This document shows, piece after piece, positions 45,596-58,349 of a DNA stretch of 64,000 nucleotides. The notes beneath the pieces were generated by a model. The model searched no databases. It saw nothing but the letters and a program-made list of their open reading frames with translations, and was not told the origin of the DNA. The stretch is from assembly GCF_048544455.1 (NCBI RefSeq), contig NC_133529.1:47221456-47285455 (forward strand). The letters are read 5' to 3'. Source of the DNA: Silene latifolia. Its lineage: Eukaryota > Streptophyta > Magnoliopsida > Caryophyllales > Caryophyllaceae. Position numbers and translations under genes: made by a program. Position 1 is the first letter of the stretch; every line of letters begins with the position of its first letter.

Positions 45596-48500
45596 CAGAG
45601 GAGGTGGCCCCTGGAACAGGCTCCAGGTTGTCACCTTCCATGGGAGTGGGGGTGACCCTAGTAGACTCAGCCTCTGAATCAGCCACAAGCTTGTGATAAA
45701 ACAGCGGGAAGGGGACCTTGACGGGGCTATCAGGAGTGTTAGGAGCTATGACAGACTCTGACTCCGACTCAGACTCGGATTCTTCTTCACTTCCCCCTTT
45801 GAACATTGGGCCTTCTCCAGTTGTGATCTTGAGAATGTGGCCTTGGCGATCGGTCCACTTGACGGTTTTCCTCCAGCCCTGTGTAGCTTTCTCCGGGTCA
45901 GTATCAGAGATCAAGGCGTTCGGGTCAAATTGGTTGTCCTTCCGAGCGATGTTGATGATGTCCTCATAGTCGAGGTGCTTGATGTTATTCTCTCCAAAGA
46001 GGAGAGTGACAGCTTGTCCGTCGAGGCATGAAGACGGCTTAGACTCGGTTGATGCAGCTTCGGTGTTGTCGAGGATGAAGTAGCAGTCCGGGAAGACTTC
46101 TACACCCGGGTACTGGACCTTGGCTACAAAGTCATAGATCGGCTCCGGAAAGCCATGGTAGAGTTCGGACTCTACCTCGGGGACAAAGTATCCATTGAGG
46201 GTCAGATGATAGGGACGGAGGATAACTCCGTGCTTCTTGCGCTTTTGAACTAGGAGGTTCATCTCCTGGATATCTTCATCAGTAGGTTCATAGCCCAGTC
46301 CGAAGGGGATGTTGGGGACCTTAGCCTGTTTCAAGGGAGGTAAGATGCTCTTCAGTGGATTGAGGGGTAAACCCGGGAAATAACCCTGGCGCATCAGAAT
46401 GCGGTTGACTGTGAGGTTGGCAAACGGGTCACAATAAAAGGGTGTTGATTCATCGGTTATAGCATTCACGACTTGGAATCCCCACATTTCATTGTCGTCC
46501 TCCTCGATGGCTTGGGAGGCTATAACCTTTTTCATGACGGCTTTGATCGAGGAAGCAGGAATCGTGATCGTTTTCCCGTTGGAGGGGAACCTGATTTTCT
46601 GGTGAAGAGTTGAAGTAACTGCCTTGACGGCGTGGATCCAGGGACGTCCCAGAAGCATGTTGAAGGAGGCGTCGACGTCGACTACCTGAAAACTGGTTTG
46701 CCTCTCCAGTGGTCCGGTTGCGACAGTTAGAGTGATAAGCCCTGCGACCTTACGACGAGTGCCGTCATAAGCGCTTACTCCTTGATTGGTTGGTATCAAA
46801 TCAGCTTCTTTGATACCCAGTTTATGAGCCGTTTTGAGGGGAATGACATTCACCGCGGATCCGTCATCCACAAGGACCATAGCGACATTCTTTTTGAGGC
46901 ATTGTACGGTGATGTACAGGGCCACGTTGTGGTAGGCTCCGAAGGTAGGGATATCTTCGTCAGAGAAGATGATCGGGTTGCTCAAATCAGGGACATCCCT
47001 TGTCATGTGTGCCACCACTTCTTCCGGGGAGGAGGTAGAGGGCACAGTCAATTTTCCCAAGGCTTGTAGTAGAGCCTGCCGATGCTCGAAGGATGTGGCA
47101 ATCAGTTGCCAAATTGAGATTTCGGCTTTTTCTTTCTGCAGTTGTTTGAGGATCAAATTCTCGGGAGCCTTGGGTTGAGTGTCTACGTCCGGGACAACTT
47201 TGTCATTCGTTGTTGGAGCGACAGTTGAATTGTTCGAGTTTTGATAGGGGCGTCTGGACCGGGTAAGGTGACCGATCTCTTTGGCCTGTTTCACTTTCCC
47301 TGGGACAATATAGATGTCTTCAACATCATCTCTCCAGATGCCATTGATTTCGGGATCTCGAGGGTACCTTGGAGGGGTATTCCTCGGTGGGCAGTTTTTG
47401 TGAGGGACATTTTTGTGAGGGTAGTTTTTGTGAGGGTAGGTTTTGTGAGGTTGATTATTGTGGGGGTGATTATTGTGAGGGTGATTATCGTGAGGTGCAT
47501 GCCAGAATGGTCGCGGGAGCAATCCATCCTGGTGAGGGTAGTTTTGGGTGCCTGGGGGACCTTCCCTCGGGCGTGGTGTTGGAGGATTGAAAATCAGTCG
47601 GCGGTAGGCATCGTCAAGTCGGGTGATCCTTTCGGAGAGATTGGCTATAGCTTCCTCAACTTGTTGGAACATGGCAAGCATAGTTGCGGCACTAAACACA
47701 AATACCCCGTCCGAGGCATCCCTCTCCAAGGCATTCACCTCGTCATCAATTGGCAGGATGAGGTGTGAGCAGTCCAAGGTCGGCTCATCATCGGAGATAG
47801 CATGGATTCCTAAAGGGTTTGTTTTGTTGTTCGGTTTAGTCGGTGGAGGCAAAGGCAATTCTCCTTTCTCGATCATGTCTTGGATGAGGTGTTTGAGCTT
47901 GAAGCAGGTTTCCGTGTCATGACCTTTCCCTTGGTGGTACTTACAGCAGGCATTAGGGCTCCAGAAGCGGGATTTCTTAGCATCAGACGGATCCGGGGTG
48001 GGTCCGATTGGTTGTAGTTTCCCTTGGTCCATAAGCCTCTTTAGGGCGCTTGCATAAGTTGACCATATATTAGTGAACACTCTCTAGGGGCGCTAAACTC
48101 TCTTGGCGGTTGGTTCAAGGAGGTTGACCTCATCAATCTTGTTCGTCTGACCATAAGGGCGAGATCCGGTCGATGTGGATCCTTGGTAGCCTCTACCGGT
48201 GGTTTTGGCTAGGACACCCTTTCGGAGGTCATCTTCAATGCGTGTCCCAAGGATTTGCAGATCCTGGAAGGTCTTGATGTTTTGGTACCTCAGTAAGTTG
48301 GCATACACCGGGCGGAGATTGTTGACAAATGTTTCCACCAAGGTTGACACACTCGGCTTGCTGACCAACTGAGTACTTACTCTCCTCCAACGGGTTAAAA
48401 ACTCGGTGAATCCCTCCTTGTCGATCTGGGTTAGGACCTCAAGAGTACGGGTATTGGCTTGGATTTCGACATTGTCGGCATATTGCTTAGCAAATTCAAC

Positions 48501-48988
48501 TGCGACCTCATCCCAGGTAGTAAGGTTCTTCGGGTCAAGGGAGTAGTACCATTGGCGAGGGATCGGTTCCAAGGATGATGGGAAGATCCGAGTGAAGAGT
48601 TCCTGTTCAACCCCTTTTATGGCCATGTAGTCTTTGAAGGCTCGAATATGATTGAGCGGGTCCTCTACTCCCTTGAATTTGGGCACATCAGTCAGGGTAA
48701 AGTTGTCCGGTAGTTGATCCCCAACAGGTTCAAATCTTCGGTTGCTCTAAAGATGGATATTGTTACCCCGGGCTGGAGTTGTTCTTCCAGGCGCTTGAGC
48801 CTTTTCTCAGTCTCAGCCAAAGGCGGAGTGTTGTGTTCTCCAGCCTCCTTGTTTTCCAGGGTGTCGATACGGGTCTCGACACGATCTAGAGTGACCTTAA
48901 GAGCAGTGAGTATGCTGGCTAGCTGAGCAGTTGTGACATCTCTGTTGTTCTCATTGTTGTTGATGGACGAAGCTGAAGACGGGGCCAT
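45596..48988 (-). pseudogene. Element A gag-protease, interrupted by element B
   Basis: The frame starts MAPSSASSINNNENNRDV at 48988. The gag domain (NHIRAFKDYMAIKG, RQWYYSLDPKN, FTEFLTRWRRVSTQL) lies at about 48100-48680. A zinc-knuckle-like CKYHQGKGHDTETC is near 47950, and the aspartic protease (VDDGSAVNVIPLKTAHKL) is near 46840-46880. A His/Pro-rich repeat occupies about 47390-47510. A Ser/Glu repeat (about 45750-45790) precedes the RT linker. One frameshift near 48750 and two in-frame TAG codons near 48070-48095 disrupt it. Downstream it continues at 537 on the far side of B. It is homologous to B's gag-protease but clearly a different family. Confidence 0.88.
47390..47510 (-). repeat. 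15-bp minisatellite encoding a His/Pro/Asn-rich repeat in A
   Basis: About eight units of five codons, of type PHKNY/PHNNH, are translated in frame within the gag-protease linker. B has no such repeat. Confidence 0.8.
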
Positions 48989-50413
48989 GGTTCTGAGGCA
49001 GAAAAACGGCTCACATTACAACTCAATCCGACACGGTTCAAAGACTAAACGCAGACAACGCAAAGGACGAGACAATGATCAGACTCAATAAGACGAGGAT
49101 GACCGTGTGTGGTACCTCGGTGCTGACTCGATTTATGACGTGACAGTGTTGACCGAACTTTGACACGCGTCCAACGAAACGGCGTGATGCCATTGGACGA
49201 GTCTCGTGGTGAGACGACTCATAAGTAAAGACCCATAAGTATGTTTGCTTCGACTCGATAGACACGAGGCGGAATTGGAATGGTGGACTGAAGTTTTCGA
49301 AAATAGAAGTTTTCAAAAAGATTCATTTGTCGCTTTATGGATGGCTTCCGAAGATAAGGATCTCCGCAAGTCGGTCAGTTGAAAGGGTTGTCTTAAGTTT
49401 GTTTGCAAAAGACGGTTTTGAGTTTGAGTCGGCTCGGAAAACAATGTACTGTTTCCCAAAACGGTTTTTGAAATTCAAAATCGTATGTTTTGAAAATCGG
49501 GTTTTGAAATGTTTGAAGAGGTCTCGGGGACGGTGTATGGTCCTCGGGATCTCGCAAGTGTCTCGAGAAAAGGGTGTGTGCTTTTCTCGGGATTTGAAAG
49601 AGCTATTGTCGGCGCGAAACGGGTTAAAATCCTGTCTAGACGCGGCGATTATAACGGCGTAAAAAGGTGATTTGAAATGGTTGTAAAAACCGAGTTTGAA
49701 AATCGTCATTACGACGGGCTAGAATGGCGTGTTGAAATGGTTATAAAAACCGGGTTTGAAAATTGTCATTATGACGGCCTAGAAAGGCGTGTTAAAATGG
49801 TTATAAAAACCGGGTTTGAAAATCGTCATTACGACGGCCTAGAAAAGCGTGTTGAAATGGTTATAAAAACCGGGTTTGAAAATCGTCATTACGACGGCCT
49901 AGAAAGGCGTGTTGAAATGGTTATAAAAACCGGGTTTGAAAATCGTCATTATGACGGCCTAGAAAGGCGTGTTGAAATGGTTATAAAAACCGGGTTTGAA
50001 AATCGTCATTACGATGGCCTAGAAAGGCGTGTTGAAATGGTTATAAAAACCGGGTTTGAAAATCGTCATTACGACGGCCTAGAAAGGCGTGTTGAAATGG
50101 TTATAAAAACCGGGTTTGAAAATCGTCATTATGATGGCCTAGAAAGGCGTGTTGAAATTGTTATAAAAACCGGGTTTGAAAATGGTCATTACAAAAATGT
50201 GTAACGTCAATGGTATGCTTGACTCAATCGGGATGAGAAACGCGGGGATGAGAAAACTCACGCCGACGAGACGAGCCAATTGGTCGAAAATGGTTAGGTT
50301 GTGGGCCCGGACAAGGAACCCGACCGTGACCGTAATATCAATTAATGCATTCCAACCAAGACCTCGTTCGAGTCTCACCATCTAGGGATCACAAAGACAC
50401 AATGTCCTAGTTC
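48989..50413 (-). other. Leader of element A with minisatellite
   Basis: Untranslated sequence between primer binding site and gag. Much of it is the 60-bp array described separately. The remainder has no supported gene. Confidence 0.7.
49645..50196. repeat. 60-bp tandem array, about 8-9 copies
   Basis: The unit is exactly 60 bp in the central copies, each including GGTTATAAAAACCGGGTTTG and GAAAATCGTCATTACGACGG. Outer copies are more diverged, as expected for slippage-driven expansion. Because 60 is a multiple of three, the plus strand shows a repeat-only frame at 49677-50204, which I do not regard as a gene. Confidence 0.95.
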
Positions 50414-50431
50414 TCCCCAGCGGAGTCGCCA
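50414..50431 (-). other. Primer binding site of element A
   Basis: The minus strand reads TGGCGACTCCGCTGGGGA, three bases from the LTR end (TCCACA). Confidence 0.87.
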
Positions 50432-52418
50432 ATCTGTGGACGTAGCCACCTGCACGCCCCAGCCGATCTCTGGGACATACACCGGTCTTTTGAAAGCCAT
50501 GCTCGGCGGGGTAAAAAATGCTTTCGACCGGATCAATTTAGATCGGTCGGTTTCGTTTCGGCAAGGGTCTCGAAACGATTAGAGATGTTCAGAGTCGCCA
50601 CCAAGCATTTGTGGGATGCTTGGAACCCGTTCGAATCCACTTTATACCTCGGTCAAACGAAGCACAAAGCAGTGTTTGACATAGGAACTAAAGATAAGGA
50701 ATCGTCCCTCTTTAGCATCCTATCTCTAGAATGACTCTCGTACGCCCTGGATAAGGTCCACTATCCAAAGTTTCTGAGTAAGAGGTGAAGGTACGTATTG
50801 GGAAGCCCTTTAATTAAACACCCAATCCCGCCCGCGGAAGCGGCCTCTACGATCGATCTTGGTTGGTTGAATGCAAAAGTTGATAAAACGGTTTAAAAGC
50901 ATGAATGCGCATCCAATAATTTAAATCTAACATGTGAGAGCTTTCTAAGTCGGTTGATTTAATCCAAGTATCAAGTATAAGATGTCGAGTTGGATTTATG
51001 GTTGATTTGCATGCAAGACGGAAATTAAACATCCATTTACCAAATTAGGTTTATGGTGCATAACGTGATCCATTTGTCTTAATAAGACATTTTGCAAATA
51101 CGGTTTTTAAATGAGAAAGTTAGTCGTCTGATCCGTCCTATATCCGGGTTAGCCGGAGTCGGGATCGTCCTAGACTAATGCTGGAAAGGGAACAGACCCT
51201 GCACCAGGCAGCCAGATGAGGCGCGAGCCTATTGGCGATGTAAGGGGGTCTCCCCTGGTTTGAAAATAGGAAAAGAAATGGCATGTTTTGTCGCGGGTCA
51301 GTCAACGGTATAAGACGCATTATGACCATAGAAAAACGTATATAAAACGTATTGAAAATGGGTATTTGGACCCGTTTTGGTTTGAAAGGACCGTTTAGGT
51401 CGCATTTGTGATGATTTGAGGAACGAGACTTGAATAATCATCATTGTTTTGATGATATTCGATGTCGGGTTCGACTTTATAAGCTTGACATGAATAGTTT
51501 TGAAAATAATTATGAACTAATTGTTTTAATTTCATTTGAATATAATTAGTCGATACTCATCATCATACTCGGGTTAAAATCCGACATGGTATGTAGAACC
51601 AAGGATGACTTTGTGTTGGTGACTAATACATTTATTTTGAAAATGTAAAGAAATGATGAAAGGCTTTAAAATACCTTCCAAAATGTAAAGAAATGAAATA
51701 AAAGGCTTTAAAATACCTCTTAAATGTAATTAACCAAATATTATCACCGAAACACGGTTTAAACCGTCATGGTATTAAGAACCAAGGGTGAAAAATGCTT
51801 TATGGTTAAAACTTGTAAAAGAAAATAAAATGGGTTTGAAAATACTTGAAATGGTAAAAACCGATTACAAATATGAAAATGAAAAATAGAGGAAAAGAAG
51901 AGACCAAACACGGATTGGACTTAAGGCTGGGCAGGCTGCTTTAGGCGCGAGCCTATGTGCTACGTAAGTAGCCTCTGCCTCAACCAAAAAGTCCGTTTTG
52001 GCTCATTCTTCCCATGTTTTGGACCATGTTATGCATGATTTAGCATGTTAGAGTCATGAAACAAGTAAAGACATGATAAAAGAAGGATTTTTACACGCTC
52101 ATACTTACATGCTTGGTTTATGGCGAGAAACCGACGTAAGTGTATCAACTTGTTTGGTCGGAAAAGACTCGATTTAAAACGGTTTTAGTAAGTAAAAAGA
52201 GTGTTTTATTATGTTTAGTGATAGTGTAGTGGTCGAAATGGTCGGTCAAGTGATTTAATGCACGATGACGGTACCGAACAATGTGTAAGGCTTGTATTTA
52301 CGATCGGTAGGTCGTAAATACGCGTCGGATTGTGACTTAGGAAGTCGATTCGAGAATTTTAAGGGAGAAAGAGGGGGCGGACACTCGCGTAAGTTCTCAA
52401 ATGGGGGCATTTGAGGGG

Positions 52419-52426
52419 TATTTATA
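52419..52426 (-). promoter_or_regulatory. TATA box of A 5' LTR
   Basis: Minus strand TATAAATA followed by CCCC, about 55-85 bp downstream of a palindrome-like GAGGCGCGAGC...GTCTTCG block at 52477-52510. Confidence 0.7.
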
Positions 52427-52621
52427 GGAAAATGAGTGGTTGTGTGAGTTTTGAGCGACGTGGCCACCTGGGCCGCTCAAAGAGGCGCGAGCAATATAGC
52501 ACGTCTTCGAGGTGTCTTCGTCGCTTTCACACAAATGCAATCATGATTTGTTCTATCCTAGGATTTGTATGCACATGTTTGGTACTTGACCATACATGAA
52601 TCCGGTAAATCTTAACATGGA

Positions 52622-52626
52622 AGCAT
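52622..52626. repeat. Left target-site duplication of element C (AGCAT)
   Basis: Identical to 63742-63746. Confidence 0.95.
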
Positions 52627-53718
52627 TGATCGGAGCCATTTAGTTCACAAATTAAGCAATTGTGGTCGTTGGTCAATGGTCGATACAAAACACAATTTAT
52701 ACTTCACAAACAACTCTACAAATTAGTAAAGAGGCAAGTAAAGGTCGGATCCCAAGGGACGGGTATTGAAAACGAAGATTTCTATTGCTACTAGCGGTGT
52801 CAAGGGGTGTCACAAGTTGGGTTGATGTAGAAGGTTACTAAACTAAGATAGCAATTAAAATAAACTAATAAGGTAAATAGAATAAGGGTGTAAACAATTG
52901 ATTAAAAGCACTAGGGTGTCATGGGTTCATAGGGGATTCATGGGATATGATCATACAAACATGTTCTCAAATTATAAGCAAGCAATTATTGTTGTGATGG
53001 ATCGAGTTGGGTTATATCTTACAATCCTAGGAAAGTTTGGGTCCCGGAGCCGAATCTCTTGGATTGTACAACACCTACAAGTCGACTTAATCTTCCCTAC
53101 TTAACACATGCATGGTCTAACAAGACTCGAGTTGGGTTATATCTTACAAGTCAAGTTGAAGAGATAGTAGATGATAATAAATGCAAGGATTCATAGGCTT
53201 AGCATTTCATCAAACATAACATGTGCATGTATTAAGATCAAAACAAGCAAGCAAATAAGATATGAAAGCATATTGATTTAAGCATGAGTCATCCCCATAT
53301 TGGTTTCCCCTAATCACCCATTAAACCCTAGCTAAGAGACTACTCACTCATTATCATATTGATCATGCTAGAAAGGTTGTCAATCATACTAACATAATGA
53401 AACATGATGAATAAATGAAAGTAATTAGCAATAATTAAAAAGGGATTAAGAGATTATACCTACTAATGATTCCAATAATAAAGCAAGAATAATAGAAGTA
53501 CTTGAATCCTAGATTGAGAGGTTGTCAATCTCCCAATAATAACCCAAATAATCTTCAATTACCCAAAATAAAGTAAGAACAAGAGAGAGATTAAGGAACT
53601 AAAACTTGGATTAAAACTTGATTAATACTTGATTACAATATTCAAGAGAGATTTGATTGATATTAACTACTCTAATTATTTATTAGAAGAACATGCTCCT
53701 CTAATTAGACTAATGGGG

Positions 53719-53726
53719 TATTTATA
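53719..53726 (-). promoter_or_regulatory. TATA box of C 3' LTR
   Basis: Minus strand TATAAATACCCC, about 150 bp downstream of the CpG-rich palindrome block. Confidence 0.75.
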
Positions 53727-53870
53727 GTGAAAATTAGGGAGGATGCATTAGGGTTAACTAAGGGCTAAACTAGTAATTACACTTTTTAAGTTGAGCAAGG
53801 AGACTCCGGTATTCAATGAGAGAAGGGCGTCTCCATTTTGTAACTTGAAGGACGAAACCATCTTTGTCTT

Positions 53871-54045
53871 TGTGATCCGAGCGGATGGAGGTCGAGACGG
53901 ACGGATGGGGCATGGACGATCCGAGCGGATCAAGGCAGAAGACGCTCGGATCGGGCCTGGGGATCCGAGCGGATCCGGGTAAGGACGCTCGGATTGAGTG
54001 GCGGACGGACGGATCGTGGATGATCCGTTCGGATTCTTCTACAGC
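53871..54045. repeat. CpG-rich palindrome block in C 3' LTR
   Basis: Repeated cores include GATCCGAGCGGAT, ACGCTCGGAT, GACGGACGGAT and GATCCGTTCGGATT. Many are self-complementary or near so. Confidence 0.85.
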
Positions 54046-54382
54046 GTCATTCCTTCTTCTTTTCTTCCCTTTTCTTCATAGAATCCTTGGGGATTTCCTT
54101 GGGGACTCAAGGATCCTTTCTCAACAATGATCTTCTACTTAGCTATGTACAAAGGCCTTCTAGTCTTGTCTCTCCTTGATGCTTGGTCATTGAATATGAT
54201 CCATTTAGCCTTGTTTTGCCATGAAAATGCAAGATTCTTACTCCTTTCCTACCAAGGGATCAAAATCTCAAAGAATATGCAAAACAAAGAACTAAAGATA
54301 AGAAATGACCCAAATAAGCACTAAAAAGCATAGAAACAATGGTAATTCGGGGGCTAAATATGCGCCAATTATGGTCGCATCA

Positions 54383-56433
54383 AATATCCCCAAACCGAAC
54401 CTTTGCTCGTCCCGAGTAAAGAGGTGACAAAGACTAAGACCAATACTAACCTAACCTAATAATAATAGCCGATATGAGACAATTAGCGGGTCTCACTCCG
54501 CCCCTTCAACTCACAACAAGACAACCATGAGGTAGGATGCCTTCTTGCAAGGCAAGGTGGGTCTTGCCAAAATGGCGACACATCCAAACATTAAGCACAT
54601 AAAAACAAGTAATGGATGCATCAACAAAAGAATAGCCACTCCCTCATCAAGTGGCGGAGGCACTAAAGAGGAACAAATTTAAGAGCATGTAATCCTTCAC
54701 AAATACTAGTTCAACAAATTACTAAGTCTAAGAGGATGGCACTAAATCACCTCCAAATGGTGTTAAACTAGACTACTTTCGTCCTCAATTTCCAAATGCT
54801 TTCGTCAAGAGCGATCGGATGGTGGTGGAATGATGATCCCTATGATGCTAGTGGCATATGACATGACAAGTCTCGAATTCTCTACAAAAGTAAAGGTCAT
54901 GGATCGTCCCAAGCTCGACCAAGTGGCTTGACAAAAAGGCTTTTTGGGAATGAAATGCTCAAATCTTTATTCACAATGGTTGGATATGACTAGTATTTCA
55001 AAATTGTCCTCATTTCACTTTCACATTTAAAAATTTAAGATGGGGTTTGTCCCTTCCGGGCTAGTGTCCTTTGCTTTCGCCAATCGCTTATTAGGCAACC
55101 GGTTAACCTCTAGACAATAGCTTTTTGGGGTGAAGTCACTCTGTCTCTGGGCGGCCGAATTCACAACCGTATGGGGGCCCAATTCAATGGATCCAGCACC
55201 AAAGCACATCGAAGTGGTAAACCTCCATCAAAACAACTTAAAAATTCTCAACATTCAACAATTCATAACGCTTGAGGTTTCCTTGGCATTACATTACTTC
55301 CACATGACAAAATTTGTTTGAGATGAGCACTTCAAGCTTATTGATAGAAAATATTTTTGGGTTGCCTTACCACAAGGTCAAACAAGGTCACCTAGACAAG
55401 TTAACCAAGTCCATATCGCATCACGGGGTTGGATAGGTGACTCACATGCAAACTCTTGACTAGGCCTTGGGTCATGGGTCAAAAGACACTAGTATGACAC
55501 TATCTAGGGTGTTTTACAACCATTCTAGTAGGCAAAGTCTTGAGTTGAACAAGTATTTATAATGGCTTAGTTGCTCTTGTCAAAGTTCCAAAATAGGCAT
55601 CTTTTCAAAACATTTCTAACATGCAACTACATGCCATGATGCAACTAATATAAACATCCTAATGCAAGTGATTCTACCAACTAACATGACAAATAAACTA
55701 AATGCAAATCCTAAGTTCACATTGTTTTTACCGCATCAATCAAAATAAAGCCACATAGTCATTAACATAAAGAGGAAAAAGGAGATTGGAAAGATCATAC
55801 CATGCGGTCTTCAATATCCTCATGTCTCGGATGTGGCGTAGTCAATCAAAGTGAACAAGGATGAACAAACACAATATATACAAGACAATATATACAAAGG
55901 AAAATGAACTTGTTTTTGGTTTTTTTTTTTCAATTTTCAAATTTTTATGATTTTTTTGAAATTTTTCAATTTTTATGGGTTTTTGAATAAAAGTTAAGTG
56001 TTAGAATTCCCATCCCCACACTAATATGGGCATTGTCCTCAATGGCCAAAATGATGGAAATTATGCAAGAGTGATGCATGATTTTCTATATTAAATGCAA
56101 TTCTACACTAAACTACACTACATGATGCATGGTTTTTGTTATGACGGAGAGGATAATTTAGATTACCTCCCGTTGCGTATGCATCAACTTCCCCAAACCA
56201 AGCAAGACACTATTGCTAATGTCAAAGCATGGGGGAGTTCATGCACATGCTATGCTATGCATGAGATTAAATTGTCATTTTGGATTTTCAAAAATGGGAA
56301 CAAAAAGGAACACCTCAAAGGAACCGAGGTGTGAGTCCTTTGATGTTGCTAGGACTAAACTAACCAATGATCAAAATGAGAATAAAATACAAAGAGATAT
56401 AGACAAACCGTGGGAGAGTAGGAATCTCCAAGG
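54383..56433. other. 3' untranslated region of element C
   Basis: The minus strand shows a purine-rich GGTTTGGGGATATT next to the LTR (54383-54396), the likely polypurine tract. The rest has no supported gene on either strand; a T-rich run is at 55919-55990. Confidence 0.65.
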
Positions 56434-58019
56434 CTAGTCTTCCATCATACTACTATCATCACCACTTCCCTCATGAGAAGTGGTCTCATTGCCACCTTCC
56501 TTGGCACTTTCTTCATTGCTTTCCTCATCATCATCTTCACCATCTTCTCCTTCTTCATCATCTCCACTTGCTTCTTCCTCAATGTTATCATCAATCTCCT
56601 CATCATTTCCAACAACCTCATTATCTTCCACCACATCCCTTGATGCACTCGGGAACAAAGCTTCTCTATCCGCCCAACTAGGCAAAGGACAAGATGGATC
56701 AAGGAGTCCTTGCCTAGCTAAATGTAGGAGGGGAGGATATTGAGCTAGATATGCATTCTTCCGGTCTTCATAAGCTTGCTTGTGCATGGCTCTCATAAGA
56801 AGAGTTACATAGTCTTTCCCAATTTCAATTCCTTAGGCGTAAACTCTTCATAGTCATAGGGGTAAGGTGGTATGATAATGGAAGAGGAGGGGGCCTCATG
56901 GTCACCCTTTTGTTGTTGAATGATGTACTCGGCTTCTTTGGTTAGGGGAAGTAAATAGTTGGTCCGGTGGACACTAAGACGGCAAATCTTTGCGGGTAAA
57001 GAGAATGAACGAGCCTCACTAGTAAGCCACCCATACTTGGTATCAAGGGAATTGTGAACAACCCATTTGAACTTGTTAATCAAGATGGACATATCAATGA
57101 GATGGCCACCATCCTTAGCCTTGTACTTGCTATCCTTATTGAAATTAGGATCAAAGTGCTTGGCTAGGACCGTGACAAGGCCGCCATTAACAATAACGGT
57201 CGTACCCTTCTTCCCACTATCTACATGAAGCCATCTATCAACCAATAGCCTCAAACAATTGTAAGGCTTGGTGTGAATTCTTCCAATATTCAAGGTTGAT
57301 TCAAGGAGAATAAAATCGAGTCCCGTGAAATGATTGGTGTCTCTTCTAGCAATTATGGTATTTCCCACAACTTTGTGCCAAACTCTTATGCCCGGATGAT
57401 GGACCAAGAGAGCACGACAAGCATGAAAATCTTCAAATTTCTTCCCGGAGATTGCCTCCCAAAGAGGCGCGGGATCGTACTTCCCATATTGCTTATAGAA
57501 TTTATGTTCATCACTAAGACCCAATATTGCACCCAATTAGGAAGGAAATGCGTCTACTAGTGTTAGCTAGACGAAACTCAATATTTTCCTATTCTCAACT
57601 TTTGTCACTTTCAAGGAACTTAAGAATTCCAAGACAAGGGAGGGGTATGTTACTTCTTTCATTTCAAACAATTTCTTCAAACCCATGGCATTGAAAAAGA
57701 CTCTTGTTTGTTCAAGGACACCTAGCTTCTCTAAGGTTTTTTCACATATGAACTTGGTGGATTGAATTTGTTTCATAGCAAACTTGACAAATGAATTTCT
57801 ATGGTCATTGGAAATGAAAGTTACCTCCGGATAATGCAAGAGTTGATTAATTACCGGAGTAGAAGGTGATGCATCCATAGAAATTTGTTGAGGTTGTTCC
57901 ACTACCAAGCTTGGTGTTGACACCACCATTGCCAAAGCTTTCTTCGTTTGTAGAGCTTTTTGCCTTTGAGAGAGAGCCTTTGCTTTTGGTGCCTTTGTTG
58001 CTCCCTTTGTTTTTGCCAT
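56434..58019 (-). pseudogene. ATHILA-ORF1-like (env-position) gene of element C, frameshifted
   Basis: Three frames in series (58019-57567, 57536-56805, 56796-56434) read as one protein of about 520 residues. It starts MAKTKGATKAPKAKAL with a basic N-terminus. The middle (HPGIRVWHKVVGNTIIARRD, FTGLDFILLESTLNIGR) resembles the ATHILA ORF1 family, found downstream of pol in Athila elements and sometimes called env-like. I see no clear signal peptide or membrane segment. The C-terminus is very acidic (56434-56650, runs of Glu/Asp). Indels near 57590, 57545 and 56815 break the frame. A palindrome block and TATA-like box upstream suggest its own promoter. The function of the family is unknown. Confidence 0.7.
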
Positions 58020-58317
58020 TTGATGAACAAACCAAGTAGAGAATCAAAAATCTTCAATTTGTAGAATGCCCAAATCGATTTTGAAAGTGAAAGGCTTTGC
58101 CTTTATGAGAACAAAAATCAATTCAAAGGTGAAGATTTTGTGCTTGGTTTCGATTTTTCTTGAAGATGGAGTGATTAATTTGATGTTTGAAGGATGGTTT
58201 GATTTTGTTTTGGTGATTTTGTTGAGGGTTTTTGTGTTTGAGATGGAGAGGATGAGGGTTTTGGTGTTATGGGTAGTGTTTATGAATGAATGAATGAATG
58301 AATGAAGGTGGGGGGGG

Positions 58318-58325
58318 TATTTAAA
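58318..58325 (-). promoter_or_regulatory. TATA-like box of the internal ORF1 promoter in C
   Basis: The minus strand reads TTTAAATACCCC, closely matching the LTR box TATAAATACCCC. It lies between the palindrome block (58350-58735) and the ORF1 start at 58019. A (TGAA)n microsatellite sits just downstream (58283-58306). Confidence 0.55.
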
Positions 58326-58349
58326 GAAACGAAAATCTCGAAGATGCAG

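Larger units (their letters stand above)
50435..52626 (-). repeat. Element A 5' LTR, inner part (interrupted by element C)
   Basis: It begins TGTGGACGTAGCC on plus beside the primer binding site. The sequence shares landmarks with B's LTR (GACTCTCGT...GTACGTATT, GGGCGGACACTCGCGT, TATA context). It is broken at 52626 by C and resumes at 63747. Short frames inside it are not credible genes. Palindrome-like blocks with a GGCGCGAGC core lie near 51215-51250, 51935-51970 and 52477-52510. Confidence 0.85.
52627..54382 (-). repeat. Element C 3' LTR
   Basis: Starts TGATCGGAGCC and ends GGTCGCATCA on plus. Nearly identical to 61983-63741. Differences seen by eye are mostly within the palindrome block at 53871-54045. 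Confidence 0.93.

Noticed and set aside
47241-47768. 175-codon plus-strand frame opposite A gag-protease
   Set aside because: It is a shadow of the coding minisatellite and neighbouring protease linker on the minus strand.
49677-50204. 175-codon plus-strand frame of 20-residue repeats
   Set aside because: It exists only because the 60-bp minisatellite unit is a multiple of three with no stop. It has no non-repeat domain and lies antisense in a retroelement leader.
56434-58019. Viral-type envelope protein
   Set aside because: The gene is in the env position of Athila elements, but I see no signal peptide, cleavage site or membrane segment. Only ATHILA-ORF1-like similarity is supported.
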